The position numbers were made by a program, and so were the translations under genes. Shown in pieces: positions 22,457 to 31,890 of a DNA stretch of 34,343 nt (positions are counted from its first letter, which is position 1; every line of letters starts with the position of its first letter). This DNA comes from Acinetobacter lwoffii. Lineage in GTDB: Bacteria; Pseudomonadota; Gammaproteobacteria; Pseudomonadales; Moraxellaceae. The stretch is taken from positions 1 to 34,343 of the forward strand of contig NZ_DCLL01000059.1 of NCBI RefSeq assembly GCF_002321025.1, written 5' to 3'. The notes beneath the pieces were generated by a model that searched no databases, was not told the origin of the DNA, and was given only the letters and a program-made list of their open reading frames with translations.

Positions 22457-25300
22457 ATGACAATGGATACGAGTGTGCTGCCGATTATTATATTGTTACC
22501 GTTAGTATTAGGCACAACCCTTGTCTCGTGGCTGAAGCAATTTTCGCGCGGGGTAACGGCTTTAGGGGCAATTGGTGTCAGCCTCAGCAGTTTCTTATTA
22601 TTATTGAGTCAGGCGCCTGCCATATTTGACGGCGCAGTGATGACCCAGACCTGGTCCTGGCTGCCCCAGCTCGGCATCGATTTCAGTTTTCGCCTGGATT
22701 CTCTGGGACTGCTGTTTGCCTTGCTGATCAGCGGAATTGGTACCCTGATTTATATTTATGCCTATTATTACCTTAATCCAAAAAATTCACTGAGCAAACT
22801 GTATCTCCTGCTGATGCTGTTTATGGCGGCGATGCTCGGAATTTCATTGTCGAATAACCTGATTATCTTATTGGTTTTCTGGGAACTAACCAGTATTTCC
22901 TCCTTCTTGCTGGTAGGTTACTGGAGCAATTACGAAGCGGCACAACGTGGCTCACGTATGGCCCTGACCATTACCGGAATGGGTGGTCTGGCGATGCTGG
23001 GCGGTTTTGTCCTGCTCGGTCAAATTACCGGCACCTATCAGCTTGATCAAATCCTGATGATGACTGAACAGATTCAGTCCCATCATTTATTTGTTCCAAC
23101 CTTGTTGCTGATTTTACTCGGCGCCTTTACCAAAAGTGCGCAGTTCCCGTTTCACTTCTGGTTGCCCAATGCCATGGCTGCACCGACACCGGTCTCTGCC
23201 TATTTGCACTCGGCCACCATGGTCAAAGCCGGTTTATTCCTGGTAGCACGTTTGCTCCCGATCTTTGCCGGTGCTGCACTGTTTCATAATATTGTGACCT
23301 TTGTTGGTCTGTTTACCCTGTGCATGGCCGCCTTCTTTGCCATTTTTAAGGAAGACCTGAAAGGCTTGCTCGCCTATTCCACCATCAGCCATTTAGGTCT
23401 GATCATGTGTCTGCTCGGGATTGGTTCACCATTGGCTGTTGCAGCAGCGATTTTCCATATTATTAACCATGCCACCTTTAAAGCGGCACTGTTTATGATT
23501 GCCGGCATCATCGATCATGAATCCGGGACTCGTGACTTACGTAAACTGTCTGGCCTATGGCAATTACTGCCATTTACCGCCACGCTGACCATGATCACGG
23601 CAGCATCCATGGCGGGTGTACCGTTGACCAATGGTTTCCTGTCTAAGGAAATGTTCTTTACCGAACTGGTCGCCAGTTTAAGTGGTCCACTTATGGTCGG
23701 CTCTGCTATTGTCGCGACACTGGCCGGGATTTTTGCGGTGGCTTATTCCATTCGACTGGTGCATGGAGTCTTTTTCGATGGTCCGCTAGGCAAGCAGGTC
23801 CCGAATAAAGATGCACATGAACCTGCCTTTGGTATGCGCGCACCGGCCACTTTGTTAGCAATTTTATGTATTTTAGTCGGTCTATTACCGGCTCTTCTGG
23901 TGGAAAAAATTGTCAACAGCACTACTCAAGCCACCACCCAGAATTTTGCCTTTGAAGGCACTCATCTGGCGCTTTGGCATGGTTTCAACCTGCCCCTTCT
24001 GATGAGTGTGATTTCTCTGCTCGGCGGAATAATCTTTTACTTTTCTCTCGCCAAAGGTGGCGCCTTACGTGAAATCGACCTGGATCCAAAACTGGGCCGC
24101 TTACAGGGCCGAGTGCTGTTCGACCTGTTTTTGAAAAATTTGCTGCTGAATTCACGCCGTTTCCGCCGTGCCACTGAAAATGGCAAATTGCAAAGCTATT
24201 TATTGTGGATTGTAATTTTTACCGTCGGGCTGGTGGGGTTCCCATTACTCAGCAATGCAGTGGGTACGGGTACACGCGAGCTGACCCATGCCCCTGCCCT
24301 GGCGATTATCTTGTGGTTACTGCTGTTCTCTGCCTGCTGGATGCTGCTGTGGTTCCATCATGAGCGGATTAAAGCGGTACTGATTAGCGGTGCAGTCGGC
24401 CTGGTCGTCACCATGGTCTTTATCGGCTTCTCGGCGCCCGATCTGGCATTGACCCAGATTACGGTCGATGTGGTCACCACGGTTCTACTACTGATGAGTT
24501 TATCTTTACTGCCTCAGTTAACACCGTATGAATCGAGTCCGACCCGTCGCTGGCGTGATGCCATTATTGCCTTGGGCGGCGGTCTCGGGATTGCGGCAAT
24601 TGCCTGGCTGATCATGACCCGTGATCACAATTCCATTTCATGGTTCTTCCTGCAACAGTCGATTCCACTGGGCGGCGGAACCAATGTCGTGAATGTAATT
24701 CTGGTCGATTTCCGTGGTTTCGATACCTTCGGCGAAATTACTGTACTCGGCATTGCAGCGATTGGTGTACTCAGCCTGATGGATGGCATGCGTGCGCATG
24801 GCACCACCATGACCCAGGGCCTGACCTATCGTTTTAACCCATCCCCGCTGATGTTGCGTATTACCGCATCCTGGATTTTGCCGGTCGCGCTGGTAGTCAG
24901 CCTGTATATCTTTATGCGTGGCCATAACCTGCCGGGCGGTGGTTTTATTGCCGGACTAGTGACTTCACTGGCACTTATTATTCAATATATCGCAGTGGGA
25001 CAGGACAAAACCGAACAGTTGCTTGGCGCCAAATCCGGTCGCCTGTATGAAATCTGGATCGGGATCGGCTTAACGATTGCAGGATTGACTGGAATCGCAG
25101 CCTGGTTCTGGTCACGTCCATTCCTGACCAGTGCACATATTTATGTCTCTCCGCCAATGATTGGAGAAATGCATTTGGCTTCGGCTGCGCTGTTTGATGT
25201 TGGCGTCTATGTCACTGTTGTGGGTGCAACGATGCTGATGATTTCAGTCTTGGGCGATTCACGTCACTCAAGCATGACTGGCCCTGTACCAAGAGGATAA
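22457..25300 (+). CDS. mrpA: Mrp-type Na+/H+ antiporter, fused subunits A and B
   Basis: Largest subunit of the multisubunit monovalent cation/proton antiporter (also called MnhA or PhaAB), in the inner membrane. The 947-residue protein starts with the NuoL-like part, including the conserved glutamate in FWELTSISSF (Glu143) and lysine in GAFTKSAQFPFHFWLPNAM (Lys226), plus HSATMVKAGL. The C-terminal part carries the MbhD/MbhE-like segment (SAPDLALTQITVDVVTT) and an MnhB domain (RGHNLPGGGFIAGLVTS), so subunit B is fused to A. This is the group 2 arrangement, and accordingly no separate mrpB gene exists. mrpC begins 4 nt after the stop codon. The ATG follows a hairpin rather than an open ribosome binding site. 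Confidence 0.96.
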   Translation: MTMDTSVLPIIILLPLVLGTTLVSWLKQFSRGVTALGAIGVSLSSFLLLLSQAPAIFDGAVMTQTWSWLPQLGIDFSFRLDSLGLLFALLISGIGTLIYIYAYYYLNPKNSLSKLYLLLMLFMAAMLGISLSNNLIILLVFWELTSISSFLLVGYWSNYEAAQRGSRMALTITGMGGLAMLGGFVLLGQITGTYQLDQILMMTEQIQSHHLFVPTLLLILLGAFTKSAQFPFHFWLPNAMAAPTPVSAYLHSATMVKAGLFLVARLLPIFAGAALFHNIVTFVGLFTLCMAAFFAIFKEDLKGLLAYSTISHLGLIMCLLGIGSPLAVAAAIFHIINHATFKAALFMIAGIIDHESGTRDLRKLSGLWQLLPFTATLTMITAASMAGVPLTNGFLSKEMFFTELVASLSGPLMVGSAIVATLAGIFAVAYSIRLVHGVFFDGPLGKQVPNKDAHEPAFGMRAPATLLAILCILVGLLPALLVEKIVNSTTQATTQNFAFEGTHLALWHGFNLPLLMSVISLLGGIIFYFSLAKGGALREIDLDPKLGRLQGRVLFDLFLKNLLLNSRRFRRATENGKLQSYLLWIVIFTVGLVGFPLLSNAVGTGTRELTHAPALAIILWLLLFSACWMLLWFHHERIKAVLISGAVGLVVTMVFIGFSAPDLALTQITVDVVTTVLLLMSLSLLPQLTPYESSPTRRWRDAIIALGGGLGIAAIAWLIMTRDHNSISWFFLQQSIPLGGGTNVVNVILVDFRGFDTFGEITVLGIAAIGVLSLMDGMRAHGTTMTQGLTYRFNPSPLMLRITASWILPVALVVSLYIFMRGHNLPGGGFIAGLVTSLALIIQYIAVGQDKTEQLLGAKSGRLYEIWIGIGLTIAGLTGIAAWFWSRPFLTSAHIYVSPPMIGEMHLASAALFDVGVYVTVVGATMLMISVLGDSRHSSMTGPVPRG

Positions 25301-25304
25301 TAGA

Positions 25305-25670
25305 ATGATCAGTTTAGAATTTTTATTAGCCTCTGCGATTGGCCTGCTGACGGCCACAGGCATTTATCTGATCCTACGTGCCCGTACCTTCCCGGTAGTG
25401 TTGGGTCTCGCCATGATTGGTTATGCAGTCAACCTGTTTTTATTTGCCATGGGCCGAATTCAGATGAATTCGCCTGCAGTATTGACTGAAGCCTCGAAAG
25501 TGACCGATCCCCTTCCTCAGGCACTGGTGCTGACAGCCATCGTGATTGGCTTTGCCACCACTGCCTTTATTGTCCAACTGGCATTGCGTAGCCGCTACGA
25601 ATCAGGAACAGACCACGTTGACTCCAAAGAAGAAATACCAAATCTTGACCCGCGCGAGGATGAGCCTTAA
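25305..25670 (+). CDS. mrpC: Mrp antiporter subunit C
   Basis: NuoK-like subunit of 121 residues with three hydrophobic helices. GLLTATGIYLILRARTFPVVLGLAMIGYAVNL and the later DPLPQALVLTAIVIGFATTAF are the family hallmarks. The last ~25 residues are charged and cytoplasmic. Its stop codon overlaps the mrpD start by one base (TAATG), so the two are translationally coupled. Confidence 0.96.
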   Translation: MISLEFLLASAIGLLTATGIYLILRARTFPVVLGLAMIGYAVNLFLFAMGRIQMNSPAVLTEASKVTDPLPQALVLTAIVIGFATTAFIVQLALRSRYESGTDHVDSKEEIPNLDPREDEP

Positions 25671-27478
25671 TGACTGATCTTCTCAATTTCTGGAATCAAC
25701 ATACCCCTATTTTCAGTATTCTTTTACCGGCCTTTACCGCTTTTGTCCTGGTTCTTTTAGGCAACCCGGGTTCAGGCTCTCTGGCGACGGACTGGCGTCA
25801 GCCCTGGCGTCGGGGTATCAGCTATGTCTCAAGTATCTTGGGCCTGATCATTGCTGTCAGCTATTTAGTAGACAGTAGTCAGGGTCAGATCAATGTTTAT
25901 ACGCTGGGCGAATGGGTCGCACCTTTTGGTATTGTACTGGTTCTCGATCAGCTCTCTGCGATGATGCTGGTTTTGACCTATGCCCTTGCAGTGCCGGTGC
26001 TCTGGTATGCCAGTAAAGAATGGGATATGCGTGGGCGTTATTTCCATGCCATGGTGCATTTCCTGCTCATGGGTTTGACCGGTGCCTTCCTGACCGGTGA
26101 CCTGTTTAACCTGTTCGTGTTTTTTGAAATATTGTTGATGGCATCCTATGTACTACTGCTACATGGACAAGGCAAGGCCCGTTTCCAGCTGGGAATCCAT
26201 TACGTCACCATCAACCTGTTTGCTTCTGCCCTGTTCCTGATTGGACTCGGGATGATTTATGGCAGTGTCGGCAGTCTGAATATGGCAGATGTGGCCCGCT
26301 TGATGCCTACCCTCGCTGAAGATCAGCACAAGCTGGCGGTTGCTGGTGGATTAATGCTGTTTGTCGTGTTTGGAATTAAAGCAGCGATGTTACCGCTCGG
26401 CTTCTGGTTACCCAAAACCTATGCCGTAGCCACCACACCTGTGGCAGCACTCTTTACCATTATGACCAAAGTCGGGGTGTATGCAATTTTACGGATTAAT
26501 GGAACTGTTTTTGATGATGAATACAGCCACCAGATTCTGATGAATTGCCTGCTGGTGATTGGTCTGATTACGTCGGTTTATGGCGTGATTTGTGCAATCG
26601 GCACAGAACGTCTGCGCCGTTTTATCGGCTTTATGGTGCTGTCTTCAGTCGGAACAATTCTGGTAGCAATCGGTATGAATACGACTGCAGCCTGGGCCGG
26701 TGCATTGTATTATATGGTGCACAGTACCCTGATTGGCGCAGCCTTTTATATCCTGTCAGGCTGGATTACCTCACAGCGCGGCGAATTTAAGGATCATTTT
26801 AAAATCGCGCCACTGATGAAACAGAACAAGCTGGTTTCGATTGTCTATTTCATCATTGCCTTGATGATGGCAGGCCTGCCACCGTTTAGTGGTTTCTTCG
26901 GTAAAGTCTTTATTTTGCAGGCTTCTGCCAATTCAGACTATCAGATGATTATTATCCTGACCATTTTATTGGTAAGCTTCCTCAGTATTCTGGCCTTTAC
27001 CAGGGTTGGTTTCGTGCTGTTCTGGCGTTCGACCAGACCTGAGGATGACCTTAATTCTGAAGATTTTCACAAATATGAAGCTTTACCAAGTAAGGCACCG
27101 GCACGTAATGATCGTGTAATCTATCTATTGCTTGCTGGCCTGACTGCCTATGTGGTGTTTGCCGGACCGATCTATCAATATAATTATCAGACTGCGGAAC
27201 AGATTAAAAATAATCCGGTTTATGAAGCTGCCTTGTTAAAACGCGATGCAGAAGGCCAGTTTATTAGTGTGCAACCTTTTGATCCAAGCTATTTACCTGA
27301 AACCAAGTACGGTGGTGAGACAGTCGATCCGAATGCACATCTGGTTCCTTATACGATTTCGGAAGCCACTCTGGAAGGTGAAAATATTTCTGAATTCAAG
27401 CAACGCCAGATTGATCAGCAGTATGTTGAACAAAACAGATATGATGATAATCAACTTAAACCGGTGGAGGGACCTTAA
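25670..27478 (+). CDS. mrpD: Mrp antiporter subunit D with hydrophilic C-terminal extension
   Basis: NuoM/NuoN-like proton-channel subunit. The membrane part (to about residue 507) has the conserved glutamate in NLFVFFEILLMASYVLL (Glu153), GIKAAMLPLGFWLPKTYA and MAGLPPFSGFFGK. The total of 602 residues exceeds the roughly 500 usual for MrpD. The final ~95 residues are hydrophilic, rich in Glu, Asp, Gln, Asn and Tyr, with no recognised domain. Start and stop overlap the neighbours by one base each (TAATG). Confidence 0.95.
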   Translation: MTDLLNFWNQHTPIFSILLPAFTAFVLVLLGNPGSGSLATDWRQPWRRGISYVSSILGLIIAVSYLVDSSQGQINVYTLGEWVAPFGIVLVLDQLSAMMLVLTYALAVPVLWYASKEWDMRGRYFHAMVHFLLMGLTGAFLTGDLFNLFVFFEILLMASYVLLLHGQGKARFQLGIHYVTINLFASALFLIGLGMIYGSVGSLNMADVARLMPTLAEDQHKLAVAGGLMLFVVFGIKAAMLPLGFWLPKTYAVATTPVAALFTIMTKVGVYAILRINGTVFDDEYSHQILMNCLLVIGLITSVYGVICAIGTERLRRFIGFMVLSSVGTILVAIGMNTTAAWAGALYYMVHSTLIGAAFYILSGWITSQRGEFKDHFKIAPLMKQNKLVSIVYFIIALMMAGLPPFSGFFGKVFILQASANSDYQMIIILTILLVSFLSILAFTRVGFVLFWRSTRPEDDLNSEDFHKYEALPSKAPARNDRVIYLLLAGLTAYVVFAGPIYQYNYQTAEQIKNNPVYEAALLKRDAEGQFISVQPFDPSYLPETKYGGETVDPNAHLVPYTISEATLEGENISEFKQRQIDQQYVEQNRYDDNQLKPVEGP

Positions 27479-27996
27479 TGGCTGTATCATTCCTGCAACG
27501 TTGGTTCCCGCATCCGCTAGTTTCTGTGATCGTTGGGCTAAGCTGGATTCTACTGGCACATAATCTGGAAGCTGGAACATTGCTTTTCGCGCTGGTTCTG
27601 GCGATTGTCATTCCGAAAATGGTTGCACCTTTTATTGACTATACCCCGAATATCCAGTGGGCTCCTGCCGTGCGCCTTTTCTTTGTCGTGGTTTGGGATA
27701 TTGTAGTAGCCAATATTAAAGTCGCAAAACTGGTACTTGGTCCAACCAAGAACCTGCATCCAAAATGGTTTCGCGTGCCTTTGGAAACCGAGCATGAGGA
27801 AGTCAATGCCTTGCTGGCAATGATCATTACCACAACGCCCGGTACAGTATCTGCAGGCATTGATCAGGATCGTGGTGATATTCTGGTTCATGCCTTAAGC
27901 ACAGAGGATGAAGCAGCAGAAATCGAAACAATCAAACAGCGCTACGAACAGCCTCTGATTGAAATTTTCAGCGCACAGACAGGAGAAAAAGCATGA
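27478..27996 (+). CDS. mrpE: Mrp antiporter subunit E
   Basis: 172-residue subunit with two or three N-terminal hydrophobic helices and a cytoplasmic domain. VVVWDIVVANIKVAKLVLGP and MIITTTPGTVSAGIDQDRGDILVHAL are typical of MrpE/MnhE. The start overlaps the mrpD stop by one base, and its stop overlaps the mrpF start by four (ATGA). Confidence 0.95.
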   Translation: MAVSFLQRWFPHPLVSVIVGLSWILLAHNLEAGTLLFALVLAIVIPKMVAPFIDYTPNIQWAPAVRLFFVVVWDIVVANIKVAKLVLGPTKNLHPKWFRVPLETEHEEVNALLAMIITTTPGTVSAGIDQDRGDILVHALSTEDEAAEIETIKQRYEQPLIEIFSAQTGEKA

Positions 27997-28268
27997 CTAT
28001 TCTGCCTTATGCATTAATGATTTGCCTAGGTGCTATCACTGTCTCGATGTTACTCTGCCTGATCCGACTCATCACTGGCCCTTCTATCGTGGATCGTCTG
28101 TTGGCACTCGACACCCTGTTCCTGAATGCCACCTGTCTGATTGTCATTTTAGGGATTTACTGGAGTAGCAGCTTCCTGTTTGAAGGGGCCTTACTGGTTG
28201 CGATGCTTGGCTTTGTTTCGACTACAGCCTTGGCACGTTATTTCACCACTGGCCATGTGATCGACTAG
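27993..28268 (+). CDS. mrpF: Mrp antiporter subunit F
   Basis: 91 residues, three membrane helices. RLITGPSIVDRLLALDTLFLNA is the MrpF family signature. The ATGA overlap with mrpE indicates coupled translation. Confidence 0.95.
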   Translation: MTILPYALMICLGAITVSMLLCLIRLITGPSIVDRLLALDTLFLNATCLIVILGIYWSSSFLFEGALLVAMLGFVSTTALARYFTTGHVID

Positions 28269-28278
28269 GAGTTTTTAA

Positions 28279-28680
28279 ATGTCCTTAATTTTAGAAATAC
28301 TGGTGTCGATTTTTTTATTGATTGGTGCTTTCTTTATGTTGGTCGGCGGGATCGGTATGGTCCGTCTGCCCGATCTGTTTATGCGTCTGCACGCCCCGAC
28401 CAAATCCAGTACTTTGGGCCTGGGCAGCTTTTTGATGGCCTCAATTCTGTTCTCGGCCATATATGGCCGTTTCGGTTTTGCTGAAGTGCTCATCACCCTG
28501 TTCGCCTTCATTACCGCACCGGTATCTGCCAATCTGATGGCACAGGCTGCATTACATTTGCGTTTACGCTCTTTGAGTGGCGAGGTTCCGGAAACGCTGG
28601 AACGCCCTCTGCCTTGGCAGCGCTCACGCCGTCGTACCTTTTATGAAAAGAAAATCAATCGTAATGATGATTTCGATTAA
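28279..28680 (+). CDS. mrpG: Mrp antiporter subunit G
   Basis: 133 residues with three hydrophobic helices; MVGGIGMVRLPDLFMRLHAPTKSSTLG is characteristic of MrpG/MnhG (given here in part). AGGAG lies 7 nt before the ATG. The C-terminal ~35 residues are basic and cytoplasmic. It is the last gene of the operon. Confidence 0.95.
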   Translation: MSLILEILVSIFLLIGAFFMLVGGIGMVRLPDLFMRLHAPTKSSTLGLGSFLMASILFSAIYGRFGFAEVLITLFAFITAPVSANLMAQAALHLRLRSLSGEVPETLERPLPWQRSRRRTFYEKKINRNDDFD

Positions 28681-28727
28681 TTGAGCAAGCAATTCAAGTT
28701 CTTTTAAATCTAAAAAAATCTAGAGAT

Positions 28728-28756
28728 AAAAAAAGCCACCCGAAGGTAGCTTTTTT
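28728..28756 (-). terminator. Terminator between mrpG and rbfA
   Basis: On the minus strand AAAAAAGCTACC and GGTGGCTTTTTT pair fully (one G-U) around a 4-nt loop, which terminates the rbfA transcript. On the plus strand the same position gives a C-A mismatch, so it should work less well for the mrp operon, though the flanking A/T runs allow it. Confidence 0.8.
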
Positions 28757-28767
28757 AGTCCTAAGAC

Positions 28768-29172
28768 TTATTCATCATCTTTTTTTGCTTCAGCTTCAGG
28801 TAAGTCCTTCACTGCTTCAGCGATCAGACCAAACATATAGTTACCATATGCATTGGTCTTATCATAATGGAAACGTAGACGAGGCGTAATACGGGTTTTG
28901 ATACGACGACTCAGCTCATGGCGCAAGAAACCAGATGCTTTGTTCAACACATCCAAAGTTTCTTTATTGGCTTCTTGGCTTTGCTCATCGCCAAGTTCAC
29001 GTCCCATCACAGTGACATAAACTTCCGCATATCCCAGGTCTGGGCTCACCTTCACCGCAGAGATGGTCACGAGACCACCTAAGCGTGGATCTTTCAGCTC
29101 CTGACGGATCAGTTCTGACAACTCGCGTTGTACTGTATCCGCCATACGCTTCAGACGTTGACTACCCGCCAT
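28768..29172 (-). CDS. rbfA: 30S ribosome-binding factor RbfA
   Basis: KH-fold factor for late 30S subunit maturation and 16S rRNA 5'-end processing. The 134-residue protein has the family pattern RMADTVQRELSELIRQELKDPR, ISAVKVSPDLGYAEVYVTV and LRHELSRRIKTRITPRLRF. The start overlaps the infB stop by one base (TAATG). No truB follows; a terminator closes the operon. Confidence 0.97.
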   Translation of the reverse strand: MAGSQRLKRMADTVQRELSELIRQELKDPRLGGLVTISAVKVSPDLGYAEVYVTVMGRELGDEQSQEANKETLDVLNKASGFLRHELSRRIKTRITPRLRFHYDKTNAYGNYMFGLIAEAVKDLPEAEAKKDDE

Positions 29173-31880
29173 TAAAGACTCCGTTTAATCAGTTGAACAT
29201 CGTACACTTCGATCTTATCAAGTGCTTTGATGTCTTTATAGCCTTTCACCGCAAGACCACATTCCATACCGGCACGAACTTCTTCAACCACTTCTTTGTA
29301 GCGACGAAGAGATTCAAGCTCGCCCTGGAACACAACCACATCATCACGTAATACGCGAATCGGTTTGTTACGATGCAATACGCCTTCAAGTACCATACAG
29401 CCCGCAGCCGCACCAAACTTACTTGAGTGGAATACTTCACGTACTTGTGCAACACCCAGAATCGTTTCACGATGTTCTGGTGCAAGCTTACCGCTCATTG
29501 CTGCTTTCACATCATCAATCAATTGATAGATGATTGAGTAGTAACGAATGTCGATACTGTCTGCATCTGCTTTTTGACGCGCAGCGTTGTCCGCACGTAC
29601 GTTAAAGCCGAGTAGAACTGCTTCTGAAGATTCAGCCAGTGTCACGTCAGACTCAGTGATCGCACCTACACCAGAACCGATGATACGTACTTTAACTTCA
29701 TCAGTCGCAAGCTCAGCAAGTGCTACATGCAAGGCTTCCAAGGTACCGCGTACGTCAGTTTTCAACACAACATTTACGATAGGCACATCTTTCTTGCCCA
29801 TAGACGCCATGATGTTTTCAAGACGCATTGCAGATTGACGCTCAAGACGTTTTTGACGTTCACGATCCATACGCGCATCGGCAACTTCACGTGCTTTCTT
29901 CTCATCGCTGACCACAAGAACTTCGTCACCTGCCATTGGCGCTTCTGGAAGACCCAGAATTTCCACTGGAATCGAAGGACCTGCAGATTTGATACGCTGA
30001 CCATTTTCATCCGTCATCGCACGAACGCGACCATAAGATGAACCGGCAAGAACAAGATCACCTACTTTCAATGTACCGTTTTGAACCAGAATAGATGTTA
30101 CTGCACCACGGCTGTTATCTACGCGTGCTTCAATTACGACACCTTGTGCAGCACCTTCTTCAGATGCCTTAAGCTCTAGAAGTTCAGCTTGAATCGAAAT
30201 AATATCAAGAAGTTCATCAATGCCTTGACCAGTATGTGCAGAAACCATTGCCACTGGAACGTCACCACCCCATTGTTCTGGCACGATTTCTTTCACAGTC
30301 AATTCATTCAATACGCGATCTGGATCAGCAGATTCTTTATCCATCTTGTTGATTGCAACAATGATTGGTGTACCTGCAGCACGTGCATGGTCAATTGCTT
30401 CTGCAGTTTGTGGCATTACACCATCATCTGCTGCAACAACCAGAACCACGATATCTGTTGCTTTCGCACCACGTGAACGCATTGCAGTAAATGCTGCGTG
30501 TCCCGGAGTATCAAGGAATGTAATCATACCTTTATCAGTAGTTACATGGTAAGCACCGATATGCTGTGTGATACCGCCCGCTTCGCCAGCAGCCACTTTT
30601 GCACGACGAATACGGTCAAGCAGCGATGTTTTACCATGGTCAACGTGACCCATAATGGTAACAACAGGCGCACGCGTAGATTGCGCACCACGTGCTTCTT
30701 CAGCTGCTTCAAGCAAGTTATCTTCAGCTTGTGTATCAGAAACCAGTACCGGATTATGGCCCATTTCTTCCACAACAAGTGCAGCAATTTCTTGATCAAT
30801 CGCCTGGTTCTGAGTAACCAATTCACCCATTTTCATGAGTGATTTAATCACTTCACGAACCTTAACTGCCATTTTCGCAGCTAAGTCAGCAACGACAATC
30901 GTTTCACCGATTTCAACATCGTAAACCTGTTTTTTCACAGGTTTTTCGAAGCCGTGCTTGTTGCCTTGACTGGTTTTTAAACCGCGCTTAGGCTGTTTGC
31001 TGAAGCTTTGCTCTTCCTGACCACGACGACCACCTTTTTTCGGTGCACGCGCGCTCGGCGTATTCGTACCACGTTTGATTTCGCGGTCTTCTTTCGCAAA
31101 TGAGTCTTCATATGCCTGACCAACAAGACCGGCAGCCAGAGGAGAATCATCAACAACACGAATCGTTGCAGCAGTATCTTCCGCGGTGTACTTAGACGCC
31201 ATTTGACGCATTTGTTCAAGCGTACGTTGCTGCGCTTCTTCAGCCGCTTTACGACGTGCTGCTTCTTCAACAGCTTTTAATTTTGCTGCTTCTGCTTCAC
31301 GTGCCTTTTTCTGTTCAGCGGTTTCAGTTGGTTTAACAACTTGCTTCACAATCGGCTTGTTGGTTGATTTGCGTTTTACCACAACTGCAGCTTTAGAAAC
31401 TTCTTGCTTGTCGCTGGTTTGCTTTGCAGCAGCACGCATCGCTTCTAGAGCTTTATTCGCGTTATTTACGCCAGTTTTTGGAGCTTCAGCAGAAGCAGCT
31501 TGTGCTGTATTCTGCTCAGGCGCAGCTTTGGCCTGTTGCTCAGCCTTGGCTTTCGCCAATGCTTCTGCTTTGATCTGCTCTGGATCCGGCTTAACAAATG
31601 TATGCTTCTTGCGAACTTCTACATTAATCGTTTTCGCCTTACCTGAAGTACTGGCTACTTTAGCCGTACTAGTCGTTTTACGTTTCAACGTGATTTGCCC
31701 TGCTTGGCTTTCTGAACCCTGTGACTTTTTCACATGGCTCATCAAGCTATCTTGTTGTTCGGTGGTAATAATATCGTCAGCTTTACGCTGTGGTAAACCT
31801 GCCTCACGAACCTGCTCTAGGAGCTTCTCAACTGGACTACCCACATTGAGGGCTAACTCTTTAATCGACTTGTCCGTCAT
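29172..31880 (-). CDS. infB: Translation initiation factor IF-2
   Basis: GTPase that brings initiator fMet-tRNA to the 30S subunit and promotes subunit joining. The 902-residue protein has the IF2_N domain (SIKELALNVGSPVEKLLEQV), a long Ala/Lys/Glu-rich linker to about residue 320, a second IF2_N-like segment (VADLAAKMAVKVREVIKSL) and the G domain with G1 GHVDHGKT (411-418), DTPGHAAF and NKMD, followed by the C-terminal domains. AGGAGGT stands about 6 nt before ATG 31880. The linker is so Ala/Lys-rich that it gives long open antisense frames. nusA ends 10 nt upstream. Confidence 0.98.
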   Translation of the reverse strand: MTDKSIKELALNVGSPVEKLLEQVREAGLPQRKADDIITTEQQDSLMSHVKKSQGSESQAGQITLKRKTTSTAKVASTSGKAKTINVEVRKKHTFVKPDPEQIKAEALAKAKAEQQAKAAPEQNTAQAASAEAPKTGVNNANKALEAMRAAAKQTSDKQEVSKAAVVVKRKSTNKPIVKQVVKPTETAEQKKAREAEAAKLKAVEEAARRKAAEEAQQRTLEQMRQMASKYTAEDTAATIRVVDDSPLAAGLVGQAYEDSFAKEDREIKRGTNTPSARAPKKGGRRGQEEQSFSKQPKRGLKTSQGNKHGFEKPVKKQVYDVEIGETIVVADLAAKMAVKVREVIKSLMKMGELVTQNQAIDQEIAALVVEEMGHNPVLVSDTQAEDNLLEAAEEARGAQSTRAPVVTIMGHVDHGKTSLLDRIRRAKVAAGEAGGITQHIGAYHVTTDKGMITFLDTPGHAAFTAMRSRGAKATDIVVLVVAADDGVMPQTAEAIDHARAAGTPIIVAINKMDKESADPDRVLNELTVKEIVPEQWGGDVPVAMVSAHTGQGIDELLDIISIQAELLELKASEEGAAQGVVIEARVDNSRGAVTSILVQNGTLKVGDLVLAGSSYGRVRAMTDENGQRIKSAGPSIPVEILGLPEAPMAGDEVLVVSDEKKAREVADARMDRERQKRLERQSAMRLENIMASMGKKDVPIVNVVLKTDVRGTLEALHVALAELATDEVKVRIIGSGVGAITESDVTLAESSEAVLLGFNVRADNAARQKADADSIDIRYYSIIYQLIDDVKAAMSGKLAPEHRETILGVAQVREVFHSSKFGAAAGCMVLEGVLHRNKPIRVLRDDVVVFQGELESLRRYKEVVEEVRAGMECGLAVKGYKDIKALDKIEVYDVQLIKRSL

Positions 31881-31890
31881 ATACTACCTC

